Shown piece after piece: positions 12,125 to 12,759 of a stretch of 12,759 nucleotides of DNA; position 1 is the first letter of the stretch; every line of letters begins with the position of its first letter. The DNA lies in the NCBI GenBank assembly GCA_023398345.1, contig JAEWSK010000038.1:1-12759 (forward strand), in the 5' to 3' direction. The notes under the pieces were generated by a model. It was given only the letters and a program-made list of their open reading frames with translations. It was not told the DNA's origin and made no database searches. The translations under genes were made by a program, and so were the position numbers. This DNA comes from Armatimonadota bacterium (GTDB taxonomy: Bacteria; Armatimonadota; UBA5829).

Positions 12125-12759
12125 TTAGTGTTTTGTGCTTACTGTCTTGGCATAATTGAAGCGGGTGCTTCCAGTATATGCAGGGACATAGATGTCCGGC
12201 TCCGTCGTGATCTGAATCATATCCCAGGCATACAAATCATCGTATATGCCGCCGGGAACTTTTAACCCGCTCTCAAGCGTTTCAGGTTTTCCTATGGCCT
12301 TTATAATAAATGGCGCGCCGACTTGCGTCGTGTTAACCAAAACCACAGGCCCGACACATCGGATCGACGAACTCGCCATAAGCCTCTGGCCGTTGACTGA
12401 AATAGCCTCAGCGCCGCCAGCGAAGAGTTCGTTTACTACGTCGCGAATGTCGCTGTCATGGACAATGTAATCGCGAATCACATCCTGCCGTGCTTCAGCA
12501 GGCCTCTTGGGGCTGTCCTGAAGCTGGACAATTATCCCAGGCCCATGCACGGCGATAGTGCCTGCGATCATTTTATTTTCGTCTATTACAGCTTGAATAT
12601 CCTTTGTGCCGGCAATGCCCTTGCTCTGCTTGGCGGCCAATCGCTCATAGCGAGCTTTATATTCGGCAAGGTCTTTTTCAACCTGCTGGTTCTGCTGCTT
12701 CATTACCCGATACGCGGCCCGCAGCGCCGGGGTACGAGTAGGCTCGCCCTCATTTATGG
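12125..12759 (-). CDS. DUF881 (YlxW/YlxX-type) division-cluster protein, cut at the window's right edge
   Basis: DUF881 proteins are single-pass, extracytoplasmic proteins encoded beside sbp and ftsA in Firmicutes and Actinobacteria; their exact role is unsettled. The frame is open to the last base of the window, so the N-terminus, including the expected membrane anchor, is missing. An internal ATG at 12703 is unlikely to be the true start. The visible 211 residues begin with a charged coiled-coil stretch (QQNQQVEKDLAEYKARYERLAA). The family core follows: IAVHGPGIIVQLQDSP, VNELFAGGAEAISVNGQRLMASSSIRCVGPVVLVN, GAPFIIKAIGKPETLESGLKVPGG. The C-terminus is complete at 12125. Two DUF881 paralogues often lie in tandem upstream of sbp, so another may follow outside the window. 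Confidence 0.92.
   Translation of the reverse strand, partial: INEGEPTRTPALRAAYRVMKQQNQQVEKDLAEYKARYERLAAKQSKGIAGTKDIQAVIDENKMIAGTIAVHGPGIIVQLQDSPKRPAEARQDVIRDYIVHDSDIRDVVNELFAGGAEAISVNGQRLMASSSIRCVGPVVLVNTTQVGAPFIIKAIGKPETLESGLKVPGGIYDDLYAWDMIQITTEPDIYVPAYTGSTRFNYAKTVSTKH

Noticed and set aside
1..12759. tRNA, rRNA, riboswitch, CRISPR, insertion sequence or prophage elements
   Set aside because: I looked for cloverleaf-like, repeat-array, transposase and integrase signals and saw none by eye; covariance-model scans would be needed for a firm negative on small RNAs.

Overview
The window is a compact, gene-dense piece of bacterial chromosome. It has 14 supportable protein genes in two convergent blocks, no RNA genes, no mobile elements and no CRISPR array. 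The likely source is a deep-branching, LPS-bearing diderm of the Terrabacteria side of the tree; Armatimonadota is my best guess (inference, moderate to low confidence). Two facts point that way. The DUF881-sbp-ftsA-ftsZ order is the distal end of the division cluster known from Firmicutes and relatives. A PagL-type lipid A deacylase homologue, in contrast, implies an outer membrane. TTG starts with good Shine-Dalgarno sites are frequent.

Rightward block (1-8278). It opens with a Cys/Trp-rich two-helix membrane protein of unknown function, whose frame is still open at the window edge. Next come accB and accC (biotin carrier and biotin carboxylase of acetyl-CoA carboxylase), nusB (transcription antitermination) and folD (tetrahydrofolate one-carbon enzyme). 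accC abuts nusB, and nusB overlaps folD by 20 bases, so they probably form one operon. After a short gap follow a zinc-ribbon/TPR/transmembrane protein, the PagL-like deacylase with its own likely promoter, a PcrA/UvrD helicase whose transcript looks leaderless, and a 99-residue protein with a RanBP2-like zinc finger.

Leftward block (8352-12759). Read on the minus strand, this runs DUF881 protein (cut by the right edge), small basic protein Sbp, FtsA and FtsZ, ending in a rho-independent terminator. Beyond it lies an independent MscS-type mechanosensitive channel gene. The two blocks meet at a 9-bp GC-rich hairpin between their stop codons (8314-8342) that probably ends both.

Most of the window is ordinary housekeeping sequence and I did not find a convincing new multi-gene system. 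The points most worth a second look are a four-cysteine cluster in the cytoplasmic domain of the MscS homologue, a PagL homologue with Asn in place of the catalytic Glu, the eukaryote-like zinc finger protein with an amphipathic C-terminus resembling that of the nearby FtsA, the two-CW-like membrane protein next to accB, and the leaderless-type promoter of pcrA. No stretch longer than 300 bases lacks a gene; the longest gaps are about 100-120 bases.
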